Below, in pieces: positions 61,907 to 64,000 of a stretch of DNA of 64,000 nt (within the stretch, counting starts at the first letter, position 1; every line of letters begins with the position of its first letter). The translations under genes and the position numbers were made by a program. Source of the stretch: Drosophila pseudoobscura (lineage: Eukaryota > Arthropoda > Insecta > Diptera > Drosophilidae). The notes beneath the pieces are model-generated. The model searched no databases and was not told the origin of the DNA. It saw nothing but the letters and a program-made list of their open reading frames with translations. The DNA lies in the NCBI RefSeq assembly GCF_009870125.1, contig NC_046683.1:61271869-61335868 (forward strand). Reading direction: 5' to 3'.

Positions 61907-62104
61907 TCATATAAAATTAACAAAATAGGGTATACAAAGGCCTATACTATGGCTTATACGCAATATAGCGACTCTTTTTTTGTTTAACTTTTTCGTTAAA
62001 ACGCTAAATCCTCTTTTTACGGAAAATCCAATAAAAGCAAGTATTAAAAATACACCAGTTAAATAGAAAATTGATTCATCAATCGTATAAAATGATGATG
62101 GCAT
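61907..62104 (-). CDS. candidate small single-TM protein
   Basis: ATG at 62104 (context TAGCCATG), 65 codons. A hydrophobic stretch (FYLTGVFLILAFIGF) is followed by a basic segment (VKRGFSVLTKKLNKKR), the order of a real small membrane protein. No family recognised. The AT-rich sequence also makes such frames by chance. Confidence 0.3.
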   Translation of the reverse strand: MPSSFYTIDESIFYLTGVFLILAFIGFSVKRGFSVLTKKLNKKRVAILRISHSIGLCIPYFVNFI

Positions 62105-62112
62105 GGCTAAAT

Positions 62113-62272
62113 GTTCTATATAGTTAGTAATATTCGTCGGAATATCAAAAACGAGGAATATGTAAAATAGAACTTGAATTCGTCAGTATATTTACGGTAT
62201 ATTTTGAAAATGAGACGGAATATTTCTGAGGGTTGGGCGGTATATTTTATCGATAATTCCGCGGTCACACTG
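62113..62272 (+). repeat. dispersed promoter-like repeat, copy D
   Basis: Runs from GTTCTATATAGTTAGTAAT to GCGGTCACACTG. Contains GGTATATTTT twice, TATTTCTGAGGGTTG and TATCGATAATTCC (DRE-like), so it carries Motif 6, DRE and Motif 1 in the order of a working promoter. Closest to copy B (decayed) and A. Confidence 0.7.
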
Positions 62273-63589
62273 CCGTAAACACTTTGGCGCCCGGCGCCTC
62301 AAACCCCCAAACCCCCAAAACTCGTGAACGTGTTGACATGCTTCGGCCGGCCGCGGAAAATCGAGCAACCGAAAGCCAGTGCAGAATTTTTTTAGTGAAT
62401 TCAGAAATGTCCAGAAATCCCAACACATTATGTCCATATTGATGTATTTAAAAAAAGAATGTATATAAAACTTACCTAAATCTTTCTTGGCCGCGACAAA
62501 CGAAACAACGGTTAAAACGTTGGTGCATTTAACTCTCAGTGAAAATAGCGGTAAATTCGAAAATCAATCTGCGAAAATGACAAGAAAAGATCTTCATAAA
62601 ATACTGAATCTTTTACTGACCAAAATGTATGCTTTCTAATGCGAAATATATTGTTACCTTTGAATATTTCGAGTAAATAAAAAAAACAATACCCGCTAAC
62701 TGCAATGTAAATGTTTGTGTTCTCCTTTGCTCTCCCGCTCTCGGACACCCACACACAGGCGCACAAGCATGCATGTATTGGTAGGCGATGATCGTGCTGA
62801 CAAAAGTGCAACAACAACAGTGATAAAAAATGCACAATAATAAAAGCAAAATCGGAAAAGTTTCACAATGCAATGCCGCCGCCAGGCTATGCATAAAAAT
62901 GTCCAATCCGCTGCGTGATTTTTGATTTTGGTTTTGCTTTTGGCTTTTGCACTTGTCACGTCTTTGTGGAGTGTTTTTCCTGTTGTTTCAGCTGCCCTGC
63001 CCCTTCGCCTACGTACGCACATTTTCAAATCGAACTTTGTGCATCCCTCCCGTATATTTCAATTGCAGTTTAAAAATAGATCACAGAATTAAGTTAGAAC
63101 AGTTTATATTTTGGCACATTTGTAGAAATGATTTTTGTATTTTTGGTGATTTGTTGCTTTGTTGCCTTTTGGGCAACACAAACACGTCTAAAAATAGGCA
63201 GACGGGACTGATAAAACAGATCACTCTCACTATCTGTCGCCGCTCTTTTGCTCTTCTCTCTGCAGCGATTTCGTGTGTGCATGTGTGTGTGCAATGCTTG
63301 CGGCATATTGTTGTACCCAGTACTGTGGGTATGATTGAACTAGCCAAGCTTCAAGCAAATATGATGAGTTCTAGGAGTGCATTTGTCCCACTGTACTGAA
63401 CTGAATCATCATCCAACAAGTTGTTGCTGTCTTGCACTGTTTGCCATCTTTCTGTTTTCTCTGTTTTCCTGTTCTGCCATTTTTTGCATAAATTACAATT
63501 TTCTTTTGGACTTTGGCGAATATATCGCACCTATAGAGCGAAAAATGTCCAACGGAAATTGTCGGCACAAATTGAAAAACTCCCATGTA

Positions 63590-63670
63590 AGCAGACACAC
63601 ACGCACACACACATAAGAACAATCAATGCACACCCATATAACCTCTCATACACACACACACACCCATATA
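63590..63670. repeat. CA/ACAC microsatellites
   Basis: Two CA-rich runs around ACACACGCACACACAC and CACACACACAC. Simple repeats. Confidence 0.8.
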
Positions 63671-64000
63671 GGGTTTAATAAAGATTAACGCATTTCTTAT
63701 CAAGCGGTGATAGCAGGCAAAAGGAAGATGGGGAACAGAAGAAGCAGAGAGAGCGATTGGGAGAGCAGCAGCATTATTTTGAGCTACTCTTTTCGCACAC
63801 ACACAGGCACACAGGAACACATGCACACAGATCAGGAAAGAGAACACGCTTGATATCTTTTACTAGGCCTCTGATTAGCAACAACAACACCAAAGGCAGC
63901 GTCTAGTTTTTCACGTATTATTTATTTGTTTTCTGGTTTCTTCGCTGCTTTCGCGTCGCGCCGCGCCGCTGATAAAATAAAGAACAATATTAATTTAAGT

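Larger units (their letters stand above)
60846..64000. other. intergenic and 5' flank of a gene beyond the right edge
   Basis: No convincing multi-exon gene. It holds a CGATA cluster (61270-61405), a possible small membrane-protein frame (61907-62104, -), repeat copy D ending in Motif 1 (62113-62272), a GGCGCC-rich and C-rich 5' UTR-like sequence after it (62280-62310), and CA repeats near 63600-63670. Copy D probably starts a plus-strand transcript running off the right end. Confidence 0.45.

Overview
This is insect nuclear DNA from a Drosophila species. Short GT-AG introns, TATA/Inr, DRE and Motif 1 promoters, and about sixteen recognisable fly genes show this. The predicted proteins (presenilin, Hr78, artichoke, Golgi apparatus protein 1, HPD) resemble but are not identical to what I remember of the D. 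melanogaster proteins, so the species is not melanogaster. An obscura-group fly is my guess, but nothing here proves it. The gene set matches the 77B-C part of D. melanogaster 3L (Muller element D), with a right end (Hr78, PBDC1-like) that I remember from 78D. No retroviral, LTR or other virus-like element was recognised.

Left part (1-20 kb): a possible 3' end of a gene at 1-95; a zinc transporter (ZnT77C-like, 2280-5209, +); three minus-strand genes in a row, isoQC (5746-6887), a candidate small protein (7065-7436) and the VMA21 homologue (7687-8076); an unrecognised nuclear-looking gene (8931-11855, +) driven by a Motif 1 promoter; threonine dehydrogenase (12212-14006, -); a 4.5-kb gap; and the magro lipase (18553-19810, -).

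Middle (20-40 kb): the large LRR protein artichoke (20278-25111, +). It converges on a non-coding snoRNA host gene on the minus strand, whose introns carry six near-identical box C/D snoRNAs (25332-26680). Then come Cut8 (28238-29439, +), an unrecognised five-exon cysteine-rich secreted or membrane protein (29885-34390, -), and about 6 kb without a convincing gene.

Right part (40-64 kb): Hpd (40543-42089, +), CtIP (42172-43853, -) and mRpL15 (44116-45043, +), the last two sharing a short DRE-bearing promoter; Presenilin (45161-47411, -); Glg1 (48159-55023, +) with a carboxylesterase nested on the opposite strand in its 3.2-kb intron; Hr78 (56557-58818, +); a PBDC1-like gene (59135-59752, -) head-to-head with an unrecognised two-TM gene (60024-60845, +); then about 3 kb of intergenic and 5' sequence.

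The most unusual things are: (1) a dispersed module of about 160 bp or more, present four times, three of which end in an exact Motif 1 promoter element; (2) the six-copy snoRNA array with a twin CACGTG promoter; (3) an altered metal site in the zinc transporter; (4) two unrecognised multi-exon genes. Most genes are unrelated housekeeping or metabolic genes, not an operon-like system.
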